The notes: generated from the letters alone by a model not told the origin. DNA of 24,082 nt from Chara braunii (GCA_003427395.1 BFEA01000072.1:1476284-1500365); one strand, 5' to 3'; positions 9,528 through 18,239 are shown, counted from the stretch's first letter. Program-made: numbers and translations.

Positions 9528-10784
9528 ATTTCATGCCGATGCCGCATCGTCGCTGTCCTCGTTGTTCGCATCGCCTTCCAGATTCGAAAAGCTTCAAAGT
9601 TCAGCAAAGGATCACCAAATTTCAGATGCGCCCTTCGATCGGCAATATCGAAAATCGCCTGGACTTTGGTGGCATAGTTGACTTCTTCATCTCGACAAAT
9701 TGAAAGCAGTGTATCGCATTCCATCTTTGACAATTCACGTCTAGTGTTATCAAGAAAGATCATTCGCTCCATGATAACATCATGAGCTGGAGGTTAACAG
9801 TCGTAAGGGCCTTCGTGGCAACTCCCCGGTTCCCTTTCTTGGCCGCAATTCGAGATCTCGCGCGTTGGAATCTATCTGAAAAACGGACCGGTCGAATGCC
9901 CACCCGCTTGCTCGAGCGCTTCGCCGGAGTGGTAACAGGAGGGCTGTCCCCCACAGGTGTCTCAACATCACCACGCTTGCGTTTCTCTTGGATCGACAAG
10001 CTGCCGGTTCCTTTCGTAATCGCCTCGACATCGCTGGCTGCACCGGACGAGGAAGGCACATCCTCCACCACAACCTCCTTGCTTTTACCTGCGGTGTTAA
10101 GGAAAGTCTTGGTTTGACTCTTGACCAAAGTACCAGCCACAGCCTTACGGACCTCCGTCTTGATCTCCTCCTGGATATCACCCAATCTTAGGGAGAGTTG
10201 CACTTCCACAACCTTCGCCATCTTCAATTGCTCCTCCTCACGCTTACGCTGCTTCTCAGCTTCGCGCGCTGCTCGTTCGGCTTCAGCGGCTAAAGCCTTT
10301 ACTTCGGCACGCCTAGCTTTCTCCTGTTCGTGTGCTCGTTGCTCCCATTCCATCCTACGTGCCCGCTCCATTTCAACGAACTCTTGAATAGACACGACCG
10401 TTCTTCCCAACTCGTCAAGTCGGTTGGCGGGCACAGGTTCATCCACAGTTGCACGTGGTTGCACTCCTTCCCTTGTGGGCGAACCAGTCGTGGCACGCCG
10501 ATTATACTCCGGTGGACAAACAAACCATCCGCCTCCATCTGTCTTCTCGCAATTGGGTTCGTCCAATATCGCCAACAATCAGTACGGTAATGCCCCGTGA
10601 CTCGGCACCCGAAGCAGACGGGTGGTCCGCGTCGTGGGGGGTCTTCTCTACGGTCCTCGCGACTGCTGCTACGTGAGCCGCCATAGCATCCATGGTTACC
10701 CTCACGGTTGTCACACCTACTGGGTTCAACGGAACAAGCTTTGCGATGCTCGCGATCATCATCTCGATAGTGATCACCGGCCAT
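9506..10784 (-). pseudogene. ORF1: Gag-like CCHC zinc-knuckle / coiled-coil protein, frameshifted
   Basis: Starts ATG at 10784 with MAGDHYRDDDREHR, then an Arg/Ser/Asp-rich stretch. A canonical C-x2-C-x4-H-x4-C knuckle, CFGCRVTGHYRTDC, lies at 10616-10575 and is expected to bind nucleic acid. After a frameshift near 10525 the frame 10578-9760 continues with VCPPEYNRRA, then an Arg/Glu/Ala-rich coiled coil of about 80 residues (about 10390-10190), a Ser-rich linker and a Lys/Arg-rich segment with GDSPPV. A second frameshift near 9765 leads to 9772-9506, a helical segment (ELSKMECDTLLSICRDEEV). The layout resembles proteins I recall from Chara. Function is inferred to be RNA binding or particle assembly. 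Confidence 0.65.
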
Positions 10785-10929
10785 TGCCCCAGATCACGTT
10801 CCTTCACGCTAGCGAAAACTCGCACCAGGAAACTACCGAAGTAGTCAAAGATACAAAGGACAAAGTCCCAATCGTGCTCACTCACTCCTAGTAAGTTGAC
10901 TCTAGGAAGGTTCACATGTGCTTCTTAAG
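10785..10929 (-). other. Leader between 5' repeat and ORF1
   Basis: About 145 bp between the inner end of the 5' terminal repeat and the ORF1 ATG. A - strand frame is open through it (from 10915) but leads out of frame with ORF1. Probably 5' UTR. Confidence 0.4.
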
Positions 10930-11142
10930 GTATATGAGAAATATCATTCACCATAGTTGATAACACAACACTTGAGTCATCACACCACTCAGGTCGTACA
11001 CACGCGGATTGAAAAACAAATTGAAGTAAGAATTGTACAAACTTTGGCCAACCGTTCGTTCCACAACACCCGAGAACCACCGTTCGTTTCGACAACCCCC
11101 ACGATCATACCCGACGTTAGCCGCAGCAGGCCGTGGTCCGAA
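10930..11142 (-). repeat. Terminal direct repeat (5' copy on - strand, pseudo-LTR)
   Basis: Runs from GTATATGAG (10930) to GGCCGTGGTCCGAA (ending 11142). About 95% identical by eye to 5996-6207; most differences are C/T or A/G transitions. Directly followed by TTGAGGAGGCC of the host gypsy element. Confidence 0.9.
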
Positions 11143-11151
11143 TTGAGGAGG
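11135..11151 (+). repeat. Right flanking duplication (target-site duplication candidate)
   Basis: GGTCCGAATTGAGGAGG, partner of the sequence at 5980-5996. It encodes PPQFG of the gypsy integrase tail on the - strand. The left part overlaps the end of the terminal repeat, so there is microhomology at the junction. Confidence 0.75.
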
Positions 11152-12339
11152 CCTGTTTGGAAATACATCAGCTGGCGTGAAAGGCAGCAACTTGGATGCA
11201 TGGAAGACTGGATAGGTCTTAAGGTGTGCAAGTAGAGCTAGCACATAGGAAGGACTGAATGGATTTGCACCCGCTGTGTCTAAACCCTGCCGATATATCC
11301 TGTTCATCGGATAATTCACATCTTTTAACCCAGACCCAGTGTGAATGGGAGAAGGTAAGCGGTACTTATTAGTCTGTTCAATCATTCTTTTTTCCGCTTT
11401 GAAGATGTTTGTTTTTGCTTTCTCTAGATCCCTTTCATAGCTCTTGGCAAATTTTATTTTGTGCCAACCGTCAGTTTGGGCTTGGCCTTATCGATGATGC
11501 CATCGAGAGGCTACCTAGGGCCTCTACCCGAGTGGAGTTTGTAGGGCGTGAATCTAGTAGTACTATTAACAGAGGCATTATACATCAGTTGTGCCTTGGA
11601 CAAATGTTGGTCCCAATCCTACTGATATGGGGTGATCACAGGTCGCAGCAGCTGAAATAAGACCTGGTTCATCACTTCAGCCTGTCCATTGGCTTCAGGA
11701 TGTCTGTCAGAAGTCATATCAAGTCTAGAGTGGAGGTCATCCTGACAGTAGGAACGTTACGCATCGCTGCAAAAGCGTGGATCTTTGTCACTTACAATAG
11801 AGGTTGGGTGCCCACTCACCCACCTCTTAAAAAACACATCTATGATAAAAGACCCTTACCTCAACTAGCAATGGGATAAACTCAGCATGCTTAGAAAAGC
11901 GATCAACGCAGACCATCACCTATCTCATCGCACGAGGTGTGGTCTCACCAAGGTCAGTAAAATCAATGGACACAAACTCACCAGGACCTTCAAGGATAGT
12001 TAAGGGTTTGTGCAGTCCCATAGGAGGTTGCTTGCGGATCTTGTTTCTCTAGCACAGCTCACAGGCCTTTGAGTAGTGGGGAATATCCCCTTTCATTTTA
12101 GACCAATAGAAGTGTTGGGTCATGACAGCATAGGTCTTCAAGAACTGGAAATGGTTGCGAGCATCACGACTCTCTACAATGAGCCGAGTTATGATTTTCC
12201 AGTCATTAGGGATGCACAGACATCCCTCCCCCTCGCTGATTGTATACAACAGGTCTATAGTTAGGGCATAGCTTGGCTCAAAATTGGGGTCCGTTTGCGG
12301 ATTCCTAACAATAAGGCCGAAGACAGGGTCCTGAGGCAA
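11143..12339 (-). pseudogene. Integrase remnant of gypsy element B
   Basis: Zinc-binding part: HFYWSKMKGDIPHYSKACELC at the end of frame 12339-12049 gives the W-x-x-M ... C-x-x-C half of HHCC. Core: SIDFTDLGETTPRAM (first Asp, about 11965), IVSDKDPRFCSD (second Asp, about 11790) and HPEANGQAEVMN (Glu, about 11690). All three DDE residues are readable. The tail reads KTYPVFHASKLLPFTPADV then FPNRPPQFG, where the inner element interrupts. Stops occur after AMR (about 11920) and after ITPYQ (about 11620), and several frame changes are needed. Non-functional. Confidence 0.75.
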
Positions 12340-12449
12340 CGCATATGAAATGGTCTGCCTGGTAGAATCCCCAAATGAGTAGGTCTACATAATATCATCA
12401 AATGCGTTCGGCCTACGAGCAAGTGCGTCAGCGACTCTATTCTAGCAAC

Positions 12450-12900
12450 CCCACTTGTGTTTTTTCAGTTCAAAATCAAAAGCGTCAATGAACTAAATGT
12501 ATCTCCCCGGCTTGTCATTCAACACCCCTTGGGTCTTCCATCCACCGCAAAGTAGAATGATCAGAATAGATCTTGAAATGTTATTCCCGGTAAGAAATTT
12601 TTCACTTTTGAGAGCTTAAACAAGGGCGTACAATTCTTTCTCATAGGTGGAAGCCTGGATTCGCTGAATGTTTCCACTTTTGAGAGCTTATACAAGGGCG
12701 TGCAATTCTTTCTCATAGGTGGAAGCCTGGATTCGCTGGACTTTTCTCACTTACGACTTTTGCAGGTTTTAGGTCAAACCCATCATCTTGCTGAAGAACA
12801 ACACCAACTTCATATTGACTTGCATTTGTGGTCAACGCAAATGGTAAGTTAGGGTCAAGCAGTTTCAGCACAGTTACTTGGGTCAAGTTTTTTTTTCAGT
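12450..12900 (-). pseudogene. RNase H remnant of gypsy element B
   Basis: Begins LLDPNLPFALTTNASQYEVG. The family has T-D-A-S; here AAT (+ 12824-12826) gives Asn in place of the first catalytic Asp. GVVLQQDDGFDLKP and ESRLPPMRKN (family: S-x-R-L-x-x-x-E-x-N-Y) follow, the latter twice because of a 72-bp in-frame duplication. Downstream frames are broken. Confidence 0.65.
12603..12746. repeat. 72-bp tandem duplication within RNase H
   Basis: CACTTTTGAGAGCTTA at 12603 recurs at 12675, followed in both by CAAGGGCGTRCAATTCTTTC and GGAAGCCTGGATTCGCTG. The period of 72 bp (24 codons) keeps frame. Copies are about 95% identical. Confidence 0.9.
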
Positions 12901-14051
12901 TTATAAAAAGTCAACTGACACGTAGGCGTCCATTTGAAAAGGACATCCTTTGCCAGCAGGTTAGTCAGAGGAGTGGCTATAGTAGATAATTTTTTAATGA
13001 TCTTTCCTATGATAGGGGGTCAGTCCCAAGAAAGACTTGATGTCTCTCAGAGTCTGGGGTTGTGGCCACTCTCTGACAGCAACCATTTTGGAGGCATCAG
13101 GGGATAGGTCATCCGCAAAAATCAAATGACCCAAGTATAAAACAGAAAAGGCGTCAAAATATGATTTTTCCTTGTTGATTTTGTACCTGTGTTCTATGAG
13201 GATCTAAAGAATTTTCTTGAGATGATCAGCATGTTCCTTGGCACCCTTGTTAGACACCAGAATGTCATCCAAGTAGACAACAAAAAAGCGGACTAGGAAG
13301 GGTCTGAAAATTTTGTTCATTTCAGTTTGGAAGGTGTCATTTGAATTGCACAGTCCAAAAAGCATGACCAGGAACTCATAGGTCTTATACCTGGTCTTGA
13401 AGGTTATGTTATAAACATCTTCCTCATCCATTTCAATATGATGATACCCTCACTTCAAATCGATTTTGTTGAAGACTTTGCAGCCTTGCACCATATCTAA
13501 CCGATCATCGATCTTAGGCAAGGGCTCTAAGCTCTTCCTAGTGATCTTGTTCAGGCCTCTATAGTCAATGCACATCTCAAGCTCACTGTTCCCCTTTGGA
13601 ACAAAGAGGACAAGTCCACCCTACTCAGATAAGCTAGGCTAGATCCATTCCTTCTCATTTAGAAATTTCAATTATTTCCTTAAACCACCAGTACTTGGCC
13701 CAACTATCGCCCGCCAAAAAAAAATAGAGTAGAAACGTTTCTAGTCGGTTGAATTTCGGGGCTCCTGTAGTGACCCGTATGTTTCCTAATTTTGTGGCTT
13801 ATATACGGGCACAACTTTAGGAAATACTGGTGGTTTAGCTCATTCAATTCAGCAGGAGATATCATGTAAATTCTTCCTTTTCGAGGGGTATAGTTGGGGA
13901 GGATCTCTATGTGACGCTTGGTCTGCCTATGGACAAGTCCAATAGACTGTTGAGTCAAGTCAACATACTCATCAATCACTTGTTGAATGGTAGGATCACA
14001 CTGTGGAGAGGATGTATCTGCTTGAGTTACGTATGTCATAAATCTTCTCAT
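12900..14051 (-). pseudogene. Reverse transcriptase remnant of gypsy element B
   Basis: The RT lead-in reads KGRIYMISPAELNELNHQYF (frame 14051-13704). After a disturbed A-rich spot near 13715 come LVLFVPKGNSELEMCIDYRG and FNKIDLK (first catalytic Asp), a TGA at 13450-13452, GYHHIEMDEEDVYNITFKTR, FGLCNSNDTFQTEMN and VVYLDDILV with the catalytic Asp pair at about 13270. This is followed by YLGHLIFADDLSPD and FLGLTPYHRKD. All main RT blocks of Ty3/gypsy are present. The longest clean piece is 75 codons (13431-13204). Confidence 0.85.
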
Positions 14052-14149
14052 GGTCGGACAATTTAGACAAATTGTAAAACTCTCTTGCCTTTGGCCAATA
14101 ACAATTTGTCTTTGGGTGGTAGTTAGTAGCCAAAACGCATTGTCTTAGC

Positions 14150-14470
14150 CAACCTTGTGCATTCTTTATTTGAGCAGTGGGCATAGCCCAGTCCATTGAA
14201 GGGTTAGTGACCTTCAACCACTTCATAGTTAGGACCATGTCAAAGGGTAAGCGTTGAAACACATAGAAGTTTAAACTTTGTGTGACTTCCCCTTTGGCAT
14301 CAACGGTCACCGGAACACCTTTGCATACCCGCTTGACTATGACAGATTGGGAATTACCCACCAATGGGTGCTCAAGGTCTGAGACCTTGAGACTAGACGG
14401 AGTGTTTAAACCCTATTTTCAAAAATGAAGTTCTTTGTTGCTCCACAGCCCAACGGAATTTTTAACGTGG
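14150..14470 (-). pseudogene. Retropepsin-like protease remnant of gypsy element B
   Basis: LKIPLGCGATKNFIFENRV at about 14465-14410 matches the gypsy protease active-site region. The family motif has Asp-Ser-Gly-Ala; here it reads G-C-G-A, so the catalytic Asp (GAC) is replaced by Gly (GGC). A stop follows. The frame 14364-13996 continues with VPVTVDAKGEV, FQRLPFDMVLTMKWL and NPSMDWA, which is the typical end of the domain (family: L-x-F-D-x-I-L-G-M-x-W-L). Confidence 0.7.
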
Positions 14471-14649
14471 TCCTGTTGATTAGAGGCTTGAATAACATTA
14501 GCTTCAATATCTTGTTCCTCATTCTCCTTTAATTGGAGATGAAGGGAACATAGTTGATCATGCTCTTCCTCAGACAATGGCTCATCAGAAAGAGCTCGTG
14601 TTTAAGTCAATTGCGGTCTCACCAAATGCAGGCTCTGAAGCTTATTCGC

Positions 14650-15385
14650 TTTTACAAGGAGGTGAATGTGTTTCAACAAGGGTGGTTGCTGCCTCTGCTG
14701 GCCTGCTCAAATTTTTAGACTGTCGTTGCCCCAGGTGGGGCACTCTTTGACAAAGTGTTTGACAGCATACTTGAGGCAAACTCCAGACCTACTCAAGGAT
14801 ACACAGATCTCTCCAGGGAAAGGAAGAAGTATCCATAGGTTTGTTGGACATTTGGTCAACTTATAAAGTTGGCTTTGCTTCTAAGGTCCATTGGGGCGTT
14901 TGCTTGCACCCCTAAGACTAGAGGACTTTTGGGCCTTGAACTGACCTGAGCTTTGGTAAGGCTCATTGGTGCCTAACCCAGAATCATAGCAGCCTGGTTT
15001 GAGGATGCTCTTGCATCTTGACCAGATGAGGGTGCAGATCCCCCCTTCTGCAAAATCATCATCATAGCATACATTTCTCTCTTTCCCGTCCTTCTGCTCT
15101 AGGAAGAGGAGGTGCTTCCCTTCTGGGAAGAGGACTGAAGATGGGAGGGTGGCCTCTATGTCCGGTGCTACCCTGTCAAAAGTCCTTCAATCCTTGTGAC
15201 CTCCAGTATATAGGGCCTTTGCATATGTATTTGAGGCAGCCCGGATAAACCATGTTAGTTTGTCTTGCTCAGACATGGACAAACCGAGGGTGGAGGCAAG
15301 TCTTTCCCACTCTACAAAGAGCTTGGGGAGGGATCCTCTCCATTTGGACTGGTCAATTCTCACAAGCCCATTTTTTGTAGAGTCG
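14650..15385 (-). pseudogene. Gag remnant of gypsy element B
   Basis: From about 15385 leftward: LVRIDQSKWRGSLPKLFVEW, then LASTLGLSMSEQDKLTWF and YAKALYTGGHKD, then a stop. This is a capsid-like Gag segment. Near 14780-14735 a degenerate zinc knuckle reads CLKYAVKHFVKECPTW: the last His and Cys keep the H-x4-C spacing, but the second Cys is Tyr and the spacing to His is one residue short. Stops and frameshifts throughout. Confidence 0.6.
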
Positions 15386-15395
15386 CACCAAAATC

Positions 15396-16212
15396 TTGTA
15401 CTTGGGTCATGAAGTATCCATGGATGGGGTTAGGCCCGAAGATGCAAAGGTGGCTAGCATTTGTGACTGGCCACGACCTCAGTCTGTGACCGAGGTCAGA
15501 TCTTTCCTAGGGATGACCGGCTACTACCGCAACTTTGTCAAGAACTATAGCACGGTGGTCGCCCCTTTGACTGATCTAATACGCCTTGACACACCATGGG
15601 AATGGATAGACGAATGTGAGGGAGTCTTTGAGCGATCGAAGCATGGTCTCACACATCATGAGACCCTCATGCTTCCTGATCCTGAAAAGGCATTCATCGT
15701 GACCACTGACACAAGCCAATAATCGAGTACATGAGCAAGAAGATAACATCAAAAAGAAGTTAGTGAAATCCACCTGCAACAGGGAACTCTATGCCCTTTA
15801 CAAGGCTCTTGTCCACCGGAGGCACTATCTGTTGGGAAGGTTTTTCTATTTGAGAGCTGACCATCAAACCCTCAAGTGGATCAAGACGCAGCCTGTTCTT
15901 TCTGACGCACTTAAACGCTAGATTGAGGTCATAGATCAGTATGACTTCAAGCTAGACTATGTAAAGGGGGAGTACAACAAGGTTGCTGGTGCGTTGTCGC
16001 GTAGGGCAGACTACCTAGGTGCGCTAATTACTGAGTTTGGCTTATCTGAAGGTGTAAAATCTTTGGTGGATGCCTACAAGGAAGATCGCGTCATGATGGA
16101 CATCATGTGCAGGCTAGAGGTCGAAGACAAGGCTGCATCAGACGGGTTTGTGATGGTGGATGGGATAGTCTTTCTTGAGAAGGCAGGGATAAAACGATTG
16201 TGTTCCATCTAG
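15396..16212 (+). pseudogene. RT C-terminus and RNase H of fragment C
   Basis: Frame 15396-15722 reads YLGHEVSMDGVRPEDAKVAS, SFLGMTGYYRNFVKNYSTVV and APLTDLI, then AFIVTTDTSQ with the RNase H catalytic Asp intact. The frame stops at 15720 (TAA). RNase H resumes with STCNRELYALYKALVHRRHY, FYLRADHQTLKWIKTQPVL and, after another stop near 15920, YDFKLDYVKGEYNKVAGALS and RRADYLGAL. The open frame 15994-16212 covers the tether before integrase (GFVMVDGIVFLEKAGIKRLC) and ends in tandem stops. Confidence 0.85.
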
Positions 16213-16860
16213 TGAGATTTTGTGAAGTTTATTTTTAGGCGAGTGTTATGACGCAACGGGACATTTCGGCTACAAAAAGACCAGTGCTAACTTAGTGCAG
16301 CGTTTGTGGTGGCCTAGTATGCTTGACGATGCGAAAAAGTACGTAAAGACTTGTCAAGTCTGTCAGTGGGATAAGCCGCCAACTCAAGCACCACTTGGGT
16401 TACTCAAGCCCTTGTCTATTCCTGCAGGTCCAGGACAAAGTGTCTCCATGGACTTCATGGACACCCTCGTGACCAGGCAAGAGTGGCAAGAGGCACATCT
16501 TCGTCATAGTAGACAAGCTTACTAAGTACGCTAGGCTGATCCCCATGGCAGAGATAGCCAAGACAGAGCATGTCGTCAAGTTGTTCATGAATAACAAGGT
16601 GTGTTACTTTGGATTGCCTAAGACGATCGTTAGTGACAGAGATGTCTGGTTCACCTGTGAAATGTGGAAGAAGGCTGTTGAACAGATGGGCAGCCAACTC
16701 CAAATGACTTTGGGGAATCACCCCGAAGCCAACAGCCAAGTGGAAGAGATGAACCGCATGGTGCAGCATTTGCTGAGGCATTACATCAAGCCCAGCCAAC
16801 TGGAGTGCTACTTGGTGATTTTTGCAATTTGGATTGCTATCTATCGCTCTCGCTCAGATT
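16213..16860 (+). pseudogene. Integrase of fragment C, frameshifted and truncated
   Basis: HHCC domain: ECYDATGHFGYKKTSANLVQ and then YVKTCQVCQWDK (16230-16375). Core: SVSMDFMDTL with the first Asp at about 16450. A frameshift near 16490 follows (one frame gives RQEWQEAHLRHS, the next gives IFVIVDKLTKYARLIPMAE). Then KTIVSDRDVWFTCEMW with the second Asp (about 16637) and HPEANSQVEEMNRM with the Glu (about 16745). The DDE triad is therefore preserved. Similarity fades after RHYIKPSQLECYLVIFAIW (about 16850), before the C-terminal DNA-binding domain. Confidence 0.85.
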
Positions 16861-16870
16861 CCTTGCACAT

Positions 16871-17279
16871 TATCCGGGTCTTTGTAAAGTCTGCTGCTGA
16901 TACATGTTCATTTCAAAGATTTTCACAGGTGGGGGTAAAGGCATGCCTCAAAGATGACGGACCGAACGGACGTGAAGGGCATTTACGAAGTTCCGCCATG
17001 TCAGAGGGGTGTTCCGCTCTACCCACATCTTTCAGGGGTATTTTAGCATATACGTGAACTTTCAGAGGTACTCTGCACATTTTCCCTTGTCCTTTCCTTT
17101 TCTTTTCTTTGTTTTCCCTTTTCTTGCGGTGAGCGAGAAAGAGAGAGAGGGAGTGAGAGACTCACCCCCGTAAGTGCCGGGTCGCTTTTGCGCCCCTGCC
17201 CTTGTGCATGAGGTGACAGACAGAGAGAGAGAGCGGTGAGTGCGGGGTCTGCTTTTGCGCCCCCGCCCTTGTGCATGAG

Positions 17280-17280
<1 letters not shown>
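16871..17280. other. Non-coding sequence with short GA-rich repeats
   Basis: No gene recognised. CTTTTGCGCCCCYGCCCTTG and TGCATGAGG occur at about 17185-17215 and 17250-17280, each next to a GA-rich run, forming an imperfect tandem repeat of about 65 bp. Confidence 0.6.

Positions 17281-17354
<74 letters not shown>
17281..17354. repeat. Compound (GT)n(GA)n microsatellite
   Basis: GT repeat 17281-17320 passes directly into GA repeat 17320-17354. Confidence 0.98.
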
Positions 17355-17356
<2 letters not shown>

Positions 17357-17574
17357 CATATATATAATTATTTAAAAACCAACAACGAAGTAAAAAATTG
17401 CATTTGACCAAACACGAGTTCCAAGGGGGCTGGACATTGAGAGATTGGGGCCAAACTGTTCCACTGACCCGGGGCCAAGTCCCACTAGCAGCCTTGAACT
17501 AGCTCAACGTTGGGTTCTCCACCACATGCGACCTGGGGTGACATCACATTGGCAGGATATTCTGCTCATCACAC

Positions 17575-17850
17575 GGTGTTTTTTTGTGGATAACTCAAAA
17601 TGATTTATTTTTTCGTTTTCCTCACGATAAAATAACAAACATCGCCCTAACTCGTTTACAACGCCCCCCACCGTGTCCACTTTTCGTTGAATGGAACGGT
17701 GTTTTTTTTTGGATATCTCTAAATGATTTATTTTTTCCGTGTTTCTTTGTGGATATCTCCAAATGATTGATTTTTCCGTTTTGCTCACGATAAAATGACA
17801 GAAAATCGCCCAAAGTCGTTTACAACGCCCCCTACCCTGTCCACTTTTCG
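17575..17850. repeat. Imperfect tandem repeats (about 163 bp) with ATGATTTATTTTTTC motif
   Basis: CTCACGATAAAAT at 17621 recurs at 17784. Each is followed by ATCGCCC, CGTTTACAACGCCCCC, CCGTGTCC or CCCTGTCC, and ACTTTTCGTTGAA. GTGGATA[AT]CTC-AAATGATT followed by a T-run occurs three times (about 17586, 17710, 17750). Derived by local duplication. Confidence 0.85.
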
Positions 17851-17855
17851 TTGAA

Positions 17856-17880
17856 CTAGCTACCCGAGTGGGGTAGCTAG
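17856..17880. repeat. Perfect 10-bp inverted repeat, 5-nt loop
   Basis: CTAGCTACCC (17856-17865) and GGGTAGCTAG (17871-17880) flank GAGTG. It interrupts a sequence (GAACTAGCT...CAACGTTGGGT) also present without it near 17496-17515, so it may be a small insertion or the centre of a foldback. Confidence 0.8.
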
Positions 17881-18060
17881 CTCAATTGACGTTGGGTCAT
17901 CAGTAGCTCATCCAGGGAGGATACTCTGACACGCAAGGGAGGACACTCTGACAGCATGGTGATGATGTCTTTGGCCCTGCAGCCTCAAACTCCTTTCATT
18001 TATTTGCACCGAGCCAGGAACACTGCCCAGGTTCGTTGCACGACATAATGAGGTCCCAGT
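17881..18060. other. Short non-coding stretch
   Basis: No gene seen. GGAGGATACTCTGACA/GGAGGACACTCTGACA occurs twice in tandem at about 17917-17955. Confidence 0.5.
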
Positions 18061-18239
18061 CTATCGGCTTTTTTTTGGGTCGGGGATATTTTGCTGTTGT
18101 TTTTTTTACGTCGAGGATATTTTGTTTCTCCGTTTTACTTCTTGGAAAATATCGATAAAAGCTCTCAGCAGCATTTTTTTCTCTTTTTTTTCATTTGTTT
18201 CGATTTTTTCATTCACAAAAACGGTGTCACACCGTTGAG

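Larger units (their letters stand above)
5996..11142 (-). mobile_element. Penelope-like retroelement with N-terminal GIY-YIG (permuted order), nested in gypsy element B
   Basis: A 5.15-kb unit bounded by 212-bp direct repeats and flanked by a short duplication of host sequence. Read on the - strand it has: 5' repeat, about 145-bp leader, ORF1 (CCHC zinc knuckle, coiled coil, basic C-terminus), ORF2 (GIY-YIG nuclease then RT), about 425-bp 3' region, 3' repeat. GIY-YIG plus RT is the hallmark of Penelope-like elements. Classical Penelope carries the nuclease after RT, whereas here it precedes RT, as in the Naiad/Chlamys group. The terminal repeats do not begin TG or end CA, no integrase is present and no tyrosine recombinase is seen, which argues against an ordinary LTR element or DIRS. 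Frameshifts and a TAG codon make this copy non-autonomous. Confidence 0.75.
5690..15385 (-). mobile_element. Decayed Ty3/gypsy chromodomain element B, split by nested insertion
   Basis: On the - strand the domains follow one another from right to left: Gag (about 15385-14650), protease (about 14470-14150), RT (about 14050-12990), RNase H (about 12900-12450), integrase (about 12340-11150) and chromodomain (about 5980-5830). Protease, RT, RNase H, integrase in that order is the Ty3/gypsy arrangement, and a chromodomain after integrase marks the chromovirus branch. The reading path between integrase C-terminus and chromodomain is cut by the Penelope-like element at 5996-11142; removing it joins the two halves. 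Stops, frameshifts and lost catalytic residues show it is inactive. The 5' LTR appears lost at the rearrangement near 15385, and the 3' LTR is not delimited. Confidence 0.85.
15385..16870 (+). mobile_element. Ty3/gypsy pol fragment C (RT end, RNase H, integrase)
   Basis: Opposite in orientation to element B and directly abutting its Gag end. It starts inside RT (ILYLGHEVSMDGVRPED) and ends within or just after the integrase core near 16860. No Gag, protease, LTRs or chromodomain are seen. It is less decayed than fragments A and B, with long readable frames and few stops. It shares the CYDATGHFG block with fragment A, so the two may be one family. Confidence 0.85.

Noticed and set aside
5996-11142. 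Reading the 212-bp direct repeats as ordinary LTRs
   Set aside because: No TG...CA termini, no integrase or protease inside, and GIY-YIG plus RT point to a Penelope-like element.
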